Positions 1 to 6,660 of a stretch of 14,380 nt of DNA are shown here, in pieces. The DNA is from Syntrophomonas sp964422685 (GTDB lineage: Bacteria; Bacillota; Syntrophomonadia; Syntrophomonadales; Syntrophomonadaceae). The translations under genes were made by a program, and so were the position numbers. Every line of letters begins with the position of its first letter. Positions within the stretch are counted from its first letter, which is position 1. The stretch lies in contig CAYRCG010000046.1 in assembly GCA_964422685.1 (NCBI GenBank), positions 1 to 14,380 of the forward strand, in the 5' to 3' direction. The notes beneath the pieces were generated by a model. It was not told where the DNA came from, did no database searches, and worked only from the letters and a program-made list of their open reading frames with translations.

Positions 1-2
1 AC

Positions 3-173
3 CATATAATGGACATAACCGCCGGGGAAAAAGTAATACTTAGCACCGGTGAAGAAGCGACAATAATTCTGCAAAACGAAGCCGATCCCGATCGGCCTTT
101 AATAAAAATAGGTGATATCTTCCTGGATCTTAAGAAAAGGCACGATATTTATATAAAAGACTTCGCCAAGTAA
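3..173 (+). CDS. 3' end of an unidentified protein (partial)
   Basis: One frame stays open from the window edge to a TAA at 171-173, giving 56 C-terminal residues. It ends in a mixed hydrophobic and charged stretch (LIKIGDIFLDLKKRHDIYIK) and then DFAK. An ATG at 9 could be an internal methionine or a start, but no ribosome binding site is visible in the few bases before it. The two alternative forward frames hit stops within the first 45 bases, which supports this frame as coding. I do not recognise the family. The alternating charged/hydrophobic pattern would suit a small beta-rich C-terminal domain, but that is only an impression. No clear terminator separates it from the next gene. Confidence 0.55.
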   Translation, partial: HIMDITAGEKVILSTGEEATIILQNEADPDRPLIKIGDIFLDLKKRHDIYIKDFAK

Positions 174-268
174 CACTCCCGTCGGTTCTTATCCTCTTCC
201 ACACAATTCATAAAAAAAAGACCAATCGAATAGAAAGATAAAAATGAAAAGAACGGAGGTTTTTGCTT

Positions 269-1246
269 TTGCTTAGAAAACCCATCTTGTATCTTTTTAT
301 CCTGATTTTCATCTTTCTGGGCAATAATCTATTAATGGCTGATGGCGGAACAAGCTATCCGCAGATAGCCTTCCCCGCAAAAAATCCCGAAAATAGCATA
401 AACAGTAATGATTTCCCTATGCTCTATATGGCTGAACCGCAGCTCGAGGGTGAAAGCGTGTGGATGGTGCAGGCCCGCTTGCGGGAATTAGGTTATGATA
501 TAGTTCCCAGCGGAATCTATAATAGCTCCACCAGCCAGGTAGTCCGCCTTTTTCAATTAGCTAGCGGGCTTCGGGATAATGGAGTGGTTGATCGCCCGGT
601 GTGGACGATTTTATTTTTGAGCGAAGCTAATGAATCTGATTCGAAGGATACTACCCCGGAAAAAAAGGGACGCCTGCTGATAGAAATAGATGTAGCTAGC
701 AGGAAGCTAGTTTTATCCGAGGAGGGGAAACCGATTAAGGAATACCCGGTAGCTGTAGGGAAAAGCGAGACTCCTACGCCCTTGGGAGAATGGAGGGTGG
801 TCCATAAGGGATTAAACTGGGGTAATGGTTTCGGAACCCGCTGGATGGGCCTGAATGTTCCCTGGGGGATATTCGGTATCCATGGGACCAATAAACCATA
901 TTCTATAGGCTCCTATGCTTCCCATGGCTGTATAAGGATGTTCAACCAGCATGTGGAAGAGCTGTACCCCCTGGTACCATTGGGGACTAGGGTTAGGATT
1001 CTAGATAACGGGAAAATGTTTCCTCAGGGACTGCAACCGGTACCCCTGAAGAAGAATTCCTCCGGGCAGAAAGTGGTATACGTGCAAAGTAGGCTAAAGG
1101 AGCTGGGTTTAGAATTTGACCGGGCAGATGGGCGCTTCGGCAATATGACCGAACTGGCGGTGAAGTATTTTCAGGCCTGGCACGGCCTGGAAATTACGGG
1201 GGAATTGGATGAGGCTACCTATCGGGCGATGGGAATGATAGAGTAG
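269..1246 (+). CDS. L,D-transpeptidase (YkuD) with two peptidoglycan-binding domains
   Basis: A 325-aa exported wall enzyme. I chose the TTG at 269 because it lies 8 bases after a GGAGGT box at 255-260; the in-frame TTG at 263 would be only 2 bases away. The N-terminus has a signal/anchor segment (about residues 5-24). A PG_binding_1 repeat (about 57-117) is followed by a YkuD catalytic domain (about 136-246) and a second PG_binding_1 repeat (about 260-323). The catalytic signature is intact: the histidine of GIHGTN, then SHGCIRM with the nucleophile Cys221. The family forms 3-3 cross-links in peptidoglycan, and in Bacillus some members work on the spore or outer wall. The domain order PG-YkuD-PG is less common than a single PG domain. 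It sits alone, with unclear promoter and terminator. Substrate and stage of use are not visible from sequence. Confidence 0.9.
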   Translation: MLRKPILYLFILIFIFLGNNLLMADGGTSYPQIAFPAKNPENSINSNDFPMLYMAEPQLEGESVWMVQARLRELGYDIVPSGIYNSSTSQVVRLFQLASGLRDNGVVDRPVWTILFLSEANESDSKDTTPEKKGRLLIEIDVASRKLVLSEEGKPIKEYPVAVGKSETPTPLGEWRVVHKGLNWGNGFGTRWMGLNVPWGIFGIHGTNKPYSIGSYASHGCIRMFNQHVEELYPLVPLGTRVRILDNGKMFPQGLQPVPLKKNSSGQKVVYVQSRLKELGLEFDRADGRFGNMTELAVKYFQAWHGLEITGELDEATYRAMGMIE

Positions 1247-1383
1247 GATAGGTATATGTGGTAAAATATACAAAACCGTTACCTTATAACCGAACTGTAA
1301 TTTTTGTTTAAAAATAATGCCCGGACAAAGGGAAATATTATCCGGTAGCGAATATAGCTATTAATACGAAAGTAGCTCCAAAA

Positions 1384-1471
1384 TGTCATTCCGGGCAGAG
1401 CGAATCTTAACCTCCGCAAAGTATTTTACCCGGGGGAAAAGTGCCACGTCGCTTCGCTCCTCGCAATGACA
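1384..1471. repeat. 88-bp repeat element with inverted ends (MITE/palindromic-repeat-like)
   Basis: The element starts with TGTCATT (1384-1390) and ends with its exact complement AATGACA (1465-1471). The similarity runs further inward: the left end reads TGTCATTCCGGGCAGAGCGA, and the complement of the right end reads TGTCATTGCGAGGAGCGAAG. The core TGCGAGGAGCGAAGCGACGTGG is an intergenic repeat motif I have seen in many unrelated bacterial genomes; that is recollection, not a search. The sequence between the ends has no ORF. A second, partial copy of the left end lies at 10658-10670. It is probably a non-autonomous or decayed element. Confidence 0.6.
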
Positions 1472-1536
1472 GATGCATTAGACATTCCAAGCAATATGAG
1501 AAGGTGAGGCGTGAGGGGATTTTTGCAGTGGTTGAT

Positions 1537-1553
1537 CTCCCGGACCTCGGGAG
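1537..1553 (+). promoter_or_regulatory. GC-rich hairpin in the cheW 5' leader
   Basis: CTCCCG (1537-1542) pairs with CGGGAG (1548-1553) around a 5-base loop. No U-run follows, so it is unlikely to be an intrinsic terminator. It lies 17 bases before the cheW ribosome binding site and could stabilise or modulate the leader. Function unknown. Confidence 0.35.
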
Positions 1554-1587
1554 GCTGATATATAACTCTGGAGGAGGGAAAGAATAA

Positions 1588-2067
1588 ATGGCTGAAGAAA
1601 TTCAACTGGTTGTGTTCACCCTAAAAAGGGATAATGTGGTGTGTGAATATGGTGTACCTATTACTAAGGTACAGGAAATCATCACTATGCCTGTGCCGAC
1701 CAAGCTCCCCCAGGCTCCTGATTTTGTGGAAGGTATAATAAATCTTCGGGGGAAAATAATACCCATCATAGATCTAAAAAAACGCTTTCAGATGGGGGCA
1801 TCAGAAACTACCAATGATAGCCGTAGTGTAGTGGTGGAAGTGGAGGGGCAAACGGTCGGCATCATCGTGGATGAGGTGAGCGAGGTTTTGCGTTTGTCCA
1901 CCGATAGCATAGAACCACCGCCGGCAGTCGTCGGCGGAATCGCTGCGGAATATCTTACCGGAGTGGGGAAACTGGAGGATCGGTTGCTGATATTGCTGGA
2001 TATGGATAGAATACTGAATGACAGGGAAAAGTCCGAACTGGTAGATATGAGCGAAGCTGCGGTATAA
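1588..2067 (+). CDS. cheW: CheW-like chemotaxis coupling protein
   Basis: A 159-aa single-domain CheW protein, close to the usual family length. CheW links methyl-accepting chemotaxis receptors to the histidine kinase CheA under the membrane. The family signature is visible: YGVPITKVQEI (about 21-31) and the strongly conserved GIINLRGKIIPIIDL (49-63), with Arg54 matching the conserved receptor/kinase-interface arginine. GIIVDEV (about 91-97) follows. A GGAGGAGG box lies 10 bases before the ATG. It is flanked by unrelated genes and closed by its own terminator, so it is transcribed alone. No cheA, receptor or other che gene is in the window. The C-terminal tail after the domain (about 145-159) is acidic. 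The partner system cannot be inferred from here. Confidence 0.93.
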   Translation: MAEEIQLVVFTLKRDNVVCEYGVPITKVQEIITMPVPTKLPQAPDFVEGIINLRGKIIPIIDLKKRFQMGASETTNDSRSVVVEVEGQTVGIIVDEVSEVLRLSTDSIEPPPAVVGGIAAEYLTGVGKLEDRLLILLDMDRILNDREKSELVDMSEAAV

Positions 2068-2080
2068 AGGTGCCGATGCT

Positions 2081-2120
2081 GCCCTGAATCCTGGATGGTT
2101 TCAGGGCTTTTGTCTTTTTG
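2081..2120 (+). terminator. Rho-independent terminator after cheW
   Basis: GCCCTGAA (2081-2088) pairs perfectly with TTCAGGGC (2100-2107) across an 11-base loop, followed by TTTTGTCTTTTT. It starts 14 bases after the cheW stop codon. Confidence 0.9.
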
Positions 2121-2141
2121 TTAACCCTCATTTTGTTAACC
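2116..2141. repeat. Direct repeat TTTTGTTAACC, 15-bp period
   Basis: TTTTGTTAACC occurs at 2116-2126 and again at 2131-2141, directly before the acpS ribosome binding site. Each copy contains the palindrome GTTAAC. The first copy overlaps the U-tract of the cheW terminator. This could be a paired regulator site for the acpS operon or chance in AT-rich DNA. Confidence 0.4.
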
Positions 2142-2155
2142 AGGAGGAAATGTAA

Positions 2156-2524
2156 TTGTTAGTAGGAATAGATATAATAGAAATAGAACGGGTAAAAGAA
2201 GCCCTTATACGTACCCCCAGGCTACTGCAGCGCCTATTTACCGAGCGGGAGCGCCAATATTGCCTCGGCAAAAAAAACCCCTATCCTTCCCTAGCGGTGC
2301 GCTTCGCGGCTCGGGAGGCTATACGCAAGCTGCATCCGGCTTTTGCGGGCGGGACGGCTTTCCATGATATTGAGGTATTGAATTTGGAGGACGGACGTCC
2401 GGAAATAATTCTGCATGGAAAGGCGGCGGAAATATGTAAGGAACAAAGCATAACAAAAATATCATTGAGCCTCTCTCATTCGCAGGAGCAGGCAGTCGCG
2501 GTGGTAGTCGCGGAGAAAGGGTGA
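2156..2524 (+). CDS. acpS: Holo-[acyl-carrier-protein] synthase
   Basis: A 122-aa AcpS-type phosphopantetheinyl transferase. It moves 4'-phosphopantetheine from CoA to the conserved serine of acyl carrier protein, giving active ACP for fatty acid synthesis. The start is TTG at 2156, 8 bases after AGGAGG (2142-2147). The metal-binding signature GIDIIEIERV (residues 4-13, Asp6) and RFAAREAIRKL with Glu54 are present, as is the C-terminal SLSHSQEQAVAVVVAE. In many AcpS proteins the residue before the glutamate is lysine (FAAKEA); here it is Arg53, a conservative change. It opens the acpS-nnr-CBS-alr run, with nnr starting 3 bases after its stop. The same neighbourhood (acpS near alr and ndoAI-ndoA) is known in Bacillus subtilis. 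Confidence 0.95.
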   Translation: MLVGIDIIEIERVKEALIRTPRLLQRLFTERERQYCLGKKNPYPSLAVRFAAREAIRKLHPAFAGGTAFHDIEVLNLEDGRPEIILHGKAAEICKEQSITKISLSLSHSQEQAVAVVVAEKG

Positions 2525-2527
2525 TAG

Positions 2528-4084
2528 ATGGTGAAAATACTTACCGCCCGGGAAATGAAGGAAATTGATAAAAAAGCTACCAGTGAGTATGCCATTCCTA
2601 GCCTTATCCTGATGGAAAACGCTGGGATAAGAACGGTAGAAGTCATTGAGGAATTATTGGGGAAAAGCCTATCTAAAAAAGCGCTTATCTTGGTGGGGAA
2701 AGGCAATAACGGTGGGGATGGGTTGGTAGTAGCCCGTCACCTTATAAATGCCGGGGTTTTTGTCGAGGTTTTTTTGCTAGGGGATAGCGACGAATTGACC
2801 CCGGACTCCTACGCTAATTACCAGATATTGTCCCGGATGAGCCGGAATATTTACCCGCTGCGAGCAGAAGAAGACCTGGATAGATTATTATTGGCCCTTC
2901 TATCCTGTGATATAATTGTTGATGCTATCTATGGTATTGGTTTCCAGGGTCAACTGGATGAATTTACTGCCCGGGTGGTGAAGATGATCAATTGGAGCAA
3001 AGTACCGGTGGTGGCAGTGGATATTCCTTCCGGAGTTGAGGCAGATAGCGGTAGGGTCCAGGGGGAGGCTATCCGGGCTATCCATACGGTGAGCTTCGCT
3101 TTACCCAAAATAGGTTTATTATTGGAACCGGGAAAAGACTATGCAGGAACCCTAACCGTTGCAGATATATCCATACCCGCACCGCTTTTACAGGATAAAA
3201 ATCTGCAGACTAATCTGGTAGATGAGGGTATGGTCAAAAACTGGTTTGGTCCCCGCCACCCCGAATCACATAAGGGGACCTATGGCCATGTTTTGCTAAT
3301 CGGGGCCTCACCCGGTTTAAGTGGGGCGATAATTATGGCCGCTGCTGCTGCCCTTAAAAGCGGTGCCGGCTTAGTGACGGCGGCGGTTCCGGAATCCCAG
3401 CTAGGGGTAGTTGACGCCGGACGGATGGAAATAATGAGCAGTCCATTAGCGGAAAGCCGGGAGGGTACCATAGCCCTGGAGGCCCTTCCTCTTATCGAGG
3501 GATTGCTAGGACGGGCTTCAGCCTGTGTTATAGGCCCGGGGATGTCCCGCTTCCCCCAGGCCCCGAGCATTCTTGCTTCTGTGCTTAAAAGGGCTGGTAT
3601 CCCCATACTGATAGATGCCGATGGGCTCAACGCTTTATCTGAGGATATAAGCATTTTGCAGGATCATCAGGTACCGGTGGTTCTTACCCCACATCCCGGT
3701 GAGATGGCCCGGCTCACAGGAAAGGATATCGAGGAAATCCAATCTAATCGCATCGCAATAGCTCGGGAATTCGCTCGGCAATGGGGGGTTACCTTGGTGT
3801 TGAAGGGAAATAAGACCGTAATCGCCAGTACTAGCGGGGAGATATTTTTAAATATTACCGGTAATCCGGGGATGGCGACCGCCGGAAGCGGTGACGTGCT
3901 TTCCGGTTTAATTGCCGGATTGATGGCCCAGGGACTAAAGCCCCGGGATGCATCTGTTGCTGGGGTGTATTTACACGGGTTGGCCGGCGATCGGGCGGCT
4001 GAGATAAAGGGAGAACGGGGCCTGCTAGCGGGTGATATCCTGGGCGGCCTGCCGGATATTATCCGGCAATTTGAGAGAATATAA
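2528..4084 (+). CDS. nnr: Bifunctional NAD(P)HX epimerase / ADP-dependent NAD(P)HX dehydratase
   Basis: A 518-aa cytosolic repair enzyme fused from two domains, the standard bacterial Nnr layout. The N-terminal YjeF_N half (about 1-215) epimerises hydrated NAD(P)H. It shows MENAG (29-33), VGKGNNGGDG (56-65) and DIPSGVEADSG starting at Asp165. The C-terminal ribokinase-like half (about 235-515) dehydrates S-NAD(P)HX with ADP. It shows HKGTYGHVLLIG, VIGPGM, LIDADGLNAL, LTPHPGEMARLTG and NITGNPGMATAGSGD, with the catalytic-type aspartate Asp456. A GAGAAAGGG box precedes the ATG. It is almost certainly translated with acpS (3-base gap). Full length, no lesions. The acpS-nnr pairing is common in Firmicutes. 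Confidence 0.95.
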   Translation: MVKILTAREMKEIDKKATSEYAIPSLILMENAGIRTVEVIEELLGKSLSKKALILVGKGNNGGDGLVVARHLINAGVFVEVFLLGDSDELTPDSYANYQILSRMSRNIYPLRAEEDLDRLLLALLSCDIIVDAIYGIGFQGQLDEFTARVVKMINWSKVPVVAVDIPSGVEADSGRVQGEAIRAIHTVSFALPKIGLLLEPGKDYAGTLTVADISIPAPLLQDKNLQTNLVDEGMVKNWFGPRHPESHKGTYGHVLLIGASPGLSGAIIMAAAAALKSGAGLVTAAVPESQLGVVDAGRMEIMSSPLAESREGTIALEALPLIEGLLGRASACVIGPGMSRFPQAPSILASVLKRAGIPILIDADGLNALSEDISILQDHQVPVVLTPHPGEMARLTGKDIEEIQSNRIAIAREFARQWGVTLVLKGNKTVIASTSGEIFLNITGNPGMATAGSGDVLSGLIAGLMAQGLKPRDASVAGVYLHGLAGDRAAEIKGERGLLAGDILGGLPDIIRQFERI

Positions 4085-4124
4085 GCGATACAAGGTAAAT
4101 TATTTAGGGAGAGAAGTGTTAGAG

Positions 4125-4580
4125 ATGCTGGCAAAAGATATAATGACTAGGGAAGTAATTACCGTAAACAAAAATGACAGCCTGGAAGAGGTTGCGCAAA
4201 TCCTATTGCAAAATAAGATAAGCGGAGTCCCGGTAATCGATGCAGACCGGCGTGTGATAGGGATAATAACGGAAAAGGATTTAATAATAAAAGCCGGGGA
4301 ATTGAAAATGCCCTTCTACATTACTTTATTTGACAGTATTATTTTCTTAGAAAACCCCATACGATTTAATAATAACCTGAAGAAATATACTGCATCGCAG
4401 GTAGGTGATGCGATGACTAGCAAGGTGATATCAGTAGACGAAAATGCGAAGGTAAGCCGAATCGTGGAAATTATGCAGGATAAAAAAGTTAACCGGGTAC
4501 CGGTACTTCGACATGGAAAGTTAGTGGGCATGATTTCCCGCAATGACATTTTGCGTTCGCTGGTAAAAAAGAATGGATAA
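4125..4580 (+). CDS. Two-CBS-domain protein encoded with alr
   Basis: A protein of about 151 aa made of two CBS modules, which usually bind adenosine nucleotides and act as regulatory units. Module 1 (about 1-56) runs from MLAKDIMTREVITV to RRVIGIITEKDL. Module 2 (about 95-148) runs from VGDAMTSKVISV to GKLVGMISRNDIL. Between them lies a linker of about 40 residues containing a hydrophobic patch (MPFYITLFDSIIFLENPI), possibly for dimerisation. The frame is open back into nnr from 4032, but residues before 4125 do not look like CBS sequence. I prefer the ATG at 4125; a GTG at 4116 (3 residues longer) is an alternative, and the box AGGGAGAG at 4106-4113 does not decide between them. Its stop codon overlaps the alr start by 8 bases, so the two are translationally coupled. 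No enzymatic domain is fused to it; its partner is unknown. Confidence 0.85.
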   Translation: MLAKDIMTREVITVNKNDSLEEVAQILLQNKISGVPVIDADRRVIGIITEKDLIIKAGELKMPFYITLFDSIIFLENPIRFNNNLKKYTASQVGDAMTSKVISVDENAKVSRIVEIMQDKKVNRVPVLRHGKLVGMISRNDILRSLVKKNG

Positions 4581-5697
4581 TAGGAGACCGACCTGGGCAG
4601 AAATAGATTTAGCAGCAATAAAACGCAATATTTTGGCGATTAGAAATAAAGTCAGCCCGGCTTTAACTATGGCCATAGTTAAAGCTGATGCCTACGGACA
4701 CGGTATGTTGGAAGTATCCCGGATTTGCCTGCAAGAAGGAGTGGAATGGCTGGGTGTAGCCAGCTTGGATGAAGCCATACAGCTAAGGCAAGCGGGAATA
4801 AAGGCACCGATATTGGTATTGGGTTTTATCCCGGAGGAATATGCCGAGGAGACAGTTGCCTACGGGATAAGTGCTAGTGTTTTTTCCTTTTCTCTGGCCC
4901 AGGCACTTTCCCGGGCGGCAGGCAAGCTAAGTCGATTAGCCCGGGTACACCTTAAGATTGACAGCGGTATGGGGCGTTTGGGTTTTGCTCCCCTCCCGTC
5001 ATCACTCACCATAATGGAGGAGATAGCCCATTTGCCCGGAATAGAACTAGAAGGAATATTCACCCACTTTGCCGATGCTGATGCCGAGGATAAAAGCTAT
5101 ACTTATGAGCAACTTCAAATTTTTATAGACTTTATTGACAAATTGGAAAAGAGGGGGGTGCATATTCCTTTAAAACATTGTTCCAATAGTGCAGCTCTTT
5201 TGGATATACCCAAAGCCGGCTTGAATATGGTGCGGGCGGGGATCGTTCTTTACGGCCTTTATCCCTCACGGGATGTGAAAAGGCTGGAACCTGATATAAC
5301 CCCAGCTATGACCTTAAAAAGCCGGGTTAGCTTCCTGAAGGTTCTAGAACCAGGATGTTATGTAAGTTATGGCAGGACCTTTTGCTGTACGCAGGCAACT
5401 CGGGTAGCAACAGTACCTATCGGCTACGCCGATGGCTATCATCGTCTATTGTCTAATCATTCGTTTGCTGTGATTAGGGGGAAAAAAGTGCCTTCAATCG
5501 GGATGGTATGCATGGATCAATGTATGTTCGATGTTAGTAATTTGGAAAGGGTTGAAGAAGGGGATGAAGTGATTCTTTTCGGTAAACTATCGGATGGGGT
5601 TACCGCAGATGACCTAGCCGAGATATTGGGTACCATAAATTACGAAATAATATGTGCGGTTAGTGCCAGGGTGCCGAGAGTATATATAACAAGCTGA
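4573..5697 (+). CDS. alr: Alanine racemase
   Basis: A 374-aa PLP-dependent racemase that interconverts L- and D-alanine, supplying D-Ala for peptidoglycan. The fold-III signature AIVKADAYGHG carries the PLP lysine Lys37, and the second catalytic base is Tyr266 in SYGRTF. Other family motifs are HLKIDSGMGRLG, IFTHFADAD, RAGIVLYGLYP, VPIGYADGY and GMVCMDQCMFDV. Length is normal. The ATG lies inside the end of the CBS gene (8-base overlap), so ribosome re-initiation is likely. The position ahead of the ndoAI-ndoA pair matches the Bacillus subtilis order, though here a separate promoter lies between. I see no strong terminator after the gene. Confidence 0.97.
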   Translation: MDNRRPTWAEIDLAAIKRNILAIRNKVSPALTMAIVKADAYGHGMLEVSRICLQEGVEWLGVASLDEAIQLRQAGIKAPILVLGFIPEEYAEETVAYGISASVFSFSLAQALSRAAGKLSRLARVHLKIDSGMGRLGFAPLPSSLTIMEEIAHLPGIELEGIFTHFADADAEDKSYTYEQLQIFIDFIDKLEKRGVHIPLKHCSNSAALLDIPKAGLNMVRAGIVLYGLYPSRDVKRLEPDITPAMTLKSRVSFLKVLEPGCYVSYGRTFCCTQATRVATVPIGYADGYHRLLSNHSFAVIRGKKVPSIGMVCMDQCMFDVSNLERVEEGDEVILFGKLSDGVTADDLAEILGTINYEIICAVSARVPRVYITS

Positions 5698-5818
5698 TCG
5701 GTACTGGCCATAGAGATAACACAGCCGATGCTTCTTTTAAAACCGTGAATAAACCCCGGTAAAAGGTGGATTGGCGGCTTTTAGAGGCGTAAAGGTTGGC
5801 AGGATGTAATTATTGGAT

Positions 5819-5848
5819 TTGCGAGTAGTGCCATTAATTAATTATAAT
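5819..5848 (+). promoter_or_regulatory. Predicted sigma-A promoter of the ndoAI-ndoA operon
   Basis: TTGCGA (5819-5824) and a perfect TATAAT (5843-5848) are separated by 18 bases. Transcription would begin about 5855, close to the ndoAI ribosome binding site at 5879. The -10 box lies at the middle of the palindrome at 5833-5856. Confidence 0.65.
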
Positions 5849-5856
5849 TGATTAAT
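5833..5856. promoter_or_regulatory. 24-bp near-perfect palindrome, candidate autoregulatory operator
   Basis: The two 12-base halves are complementary at 11 of 12 positions; the one mismatch is a T opposite G (5839/5850). The half site is ATTAATTAATTA. The palindrome covers the -10 box and the expected start site, an arrangement typical of an operator for a ribbon-helix-helix antitoxin acting on its own promoter. Operator function is inferred. AT-only palindromes arise by chance more easily than mixed ones. Confidence 0.55.
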
Positions 5857-5891
5857 AGTATTAGGTTAAAACTATTTTGGAGGTGCTCGCT

Positions 5892-6161
5892 TTGCCAGCC
5901 TCGAAAAGAATCATAATAACTGTTTCAGAAAGTTTATTATCAGAGGTTGACCATATTACCCTAGAGGAAAGTAAAAACCGCAGCCAAATTGTCCGGGAAG
6001 CTATAAAGTTCTACCTTAGAGAACGAAAAAAACTAATAGCTATAGAGAAAATGAAAAAGGGTTACCTGGAAATGGCGGAGATTAATTTGCATATCGCTTG
6101 TAAGAATAGTGGAGCGGAGGAGGAAGCCCTGGTTAATTCCATAGGAAAATTAATGGAGTGA
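5892..6161 (+). CDS. ndoAI: Type II antitoxin, EndoAI/MazE-like ribbon-helix-helix protein
   Basis: An 89-aa antitoxin resembling Bacillus subtilis EndoAI. The N-terminal half (about 5-50) is a ribbon-helix-helix DNA-binding fold: a basic beta strand (KRIIITVSESLL) followed by helices with NRSQIVREAIKFYLRERKK. The toxin-binding tail contains KKGYLEMAEINLHIA, very close to the EndoAI motif. The frame is open from 5877, but the GGAGGTG box at 5879-5885 fits a TTG start at 5892 with 6 bases spacing. The weak TTG start is notable for an antitoxin, which normally has to outnumber its toxin; the strong ribosome binding site may compensate. The toxin gene begins 8 bases after its stop. Confidence 0.92.
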   Translation: MPASKRIIITVSESLLSEVDHITLEESKNRSQIVREAIKFYLRERKKLIAIEKMKKGYLEMAEINLHIACKNSGAEEEALVNSIGKLME

Positions 6162-6169
6162 TTGGATAG

Positions 6170-6517
6170 ATGATCAAACGCGGCGAAATATATTTTGCTC
6201 AGCTAAATCCGGTAATCGGCTCGGAACAGGGTGGCGTCAGGCCGGTGGTGGTTGTACAGAATGATATAGGCAACCAGTATAGCCCCACAACTATTATCCT
6301 TGCGGTTACCGCCCAGATTAACAAGGCCAAATTACCCACTCATGTGGAGTTAAAGGCAGAGGTTTACGGGCTGGAAAGGGATTCGGTAATCCTGGCTGAG
6401 CAGATTCGGACTATCGATAAAACCAGATTAAAACAGCGGATAGCTGTTTTAAATGAAGAAACTATGCAAAAGGTTGACCAAGCCCTGGATATAAGCTTGG
6501 GTTTGACCATAATCTGA
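6170..6517 (+). CDS. ndoA: MazF/EndoA-type mRNA interferase toxin
   Basis: A 115-aa toxin of the MazF/PemK fold, closely resembling Bacillus subtilis EndoA (116 aa), which cleaves single-stranded RNA at U^ACAU. Visible landmarks are KRGEIYFAQLNPVIGSEQGG with Arg24 in VRPVVVVQND, Thr47 in LAVTAQI (matching the catalytic Arg25 and Thr48 of EndoA), KAKLPTHVEL, and LERDSVILAEQIRTIDKTRL. No catalytic residue looks lost, so the toxin should be active. UACAU specificity is inferred from the family and needs testing. It starts with ATG 8 bases after the antitoxin stop. No third gene is attached to the module. Confidence 0.96.
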   Translation: MIKRGEIYFAQLNPVIGSEQGGVRPVVVVQNDIGNQYSPTTIILAVTAQINKAKLPTHVELKAEVYGLERDSVILAEQIRTIDKTRLKQRIAVLNEETMQKVDQALDISLGLTII

Positions 6518-6531
6518 ATACATATTTTAGT

Positions 6532-6573
6532 GGAGGACGGACGGCGGAGGCCAGAAGTTGGAAGCTAGAACGG
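6532..6573. repeat. Degenerate 7-bp tandem repeat, about six units
   Basis: Reading in steps of seven from 6532, each unit begins RGA: for example GGAGGAC (6532-6538), GGAGGCC (6546-6552), AGAAGTT (6553-6559) and GGAAGCT (6560-6566). The phase weakens after 6573. It lies between the ndoA stop and the terminator at 6661. The purine-rich character is confined to one strand. Function unknown. Confidence 0.5.
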
Positions 6574-6660
6574 GAATTGGCAGAAGGGACAATTAGCGGA
6601 TCGGGGGAATAAGGTTCCGCAGGTCATGGGAAGACTAGGGCTTTTATACTGTAAAACATT

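Larger units (their letters stand above)
1247..1587. other. 340-bp intergenic spacer upstream of cheW
   Basis: No convincing gene is present. It holds the repeat element at 1384-1471, a GC-rich hairpin at 1537-1553 and AT-rich sequence with small imperfect inverted repeats near 1252-1317. I find no canonical -35/-10 pair, although a TAAAAT at 1262-1267 preceded by TGTGG resembles an extended -10. The cheW ribosome binding site GGAGGAGG is at 1570-1577. Confidence 0.6.

Noticed and set aside
1310..1380. Cyclic-di-GMP riboswitch upstream of cheW, from CCGG and GGTAGCG fragments.
   Set aside because: The conserved GEMM core and tetraloop-receptor elements are missing; only short fragments match.
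4032..4124. Extended N-terminus of the CBS protein overlapping nnr.
   Set aside because: The extra residues do not resemble CBS sequence, and the first CBS module begins at the ATG at 4125.
6518..6524. A UACAU pentamer just after the ndoA stop codon, the expected target of an EndoA-type toxin on its own mRNA.
   Set aside because: UACAU also occurs at several other places in the window (for example near 4318, 9200, 9438 and 10194), about as often as chance predicts, so the position is not informative.
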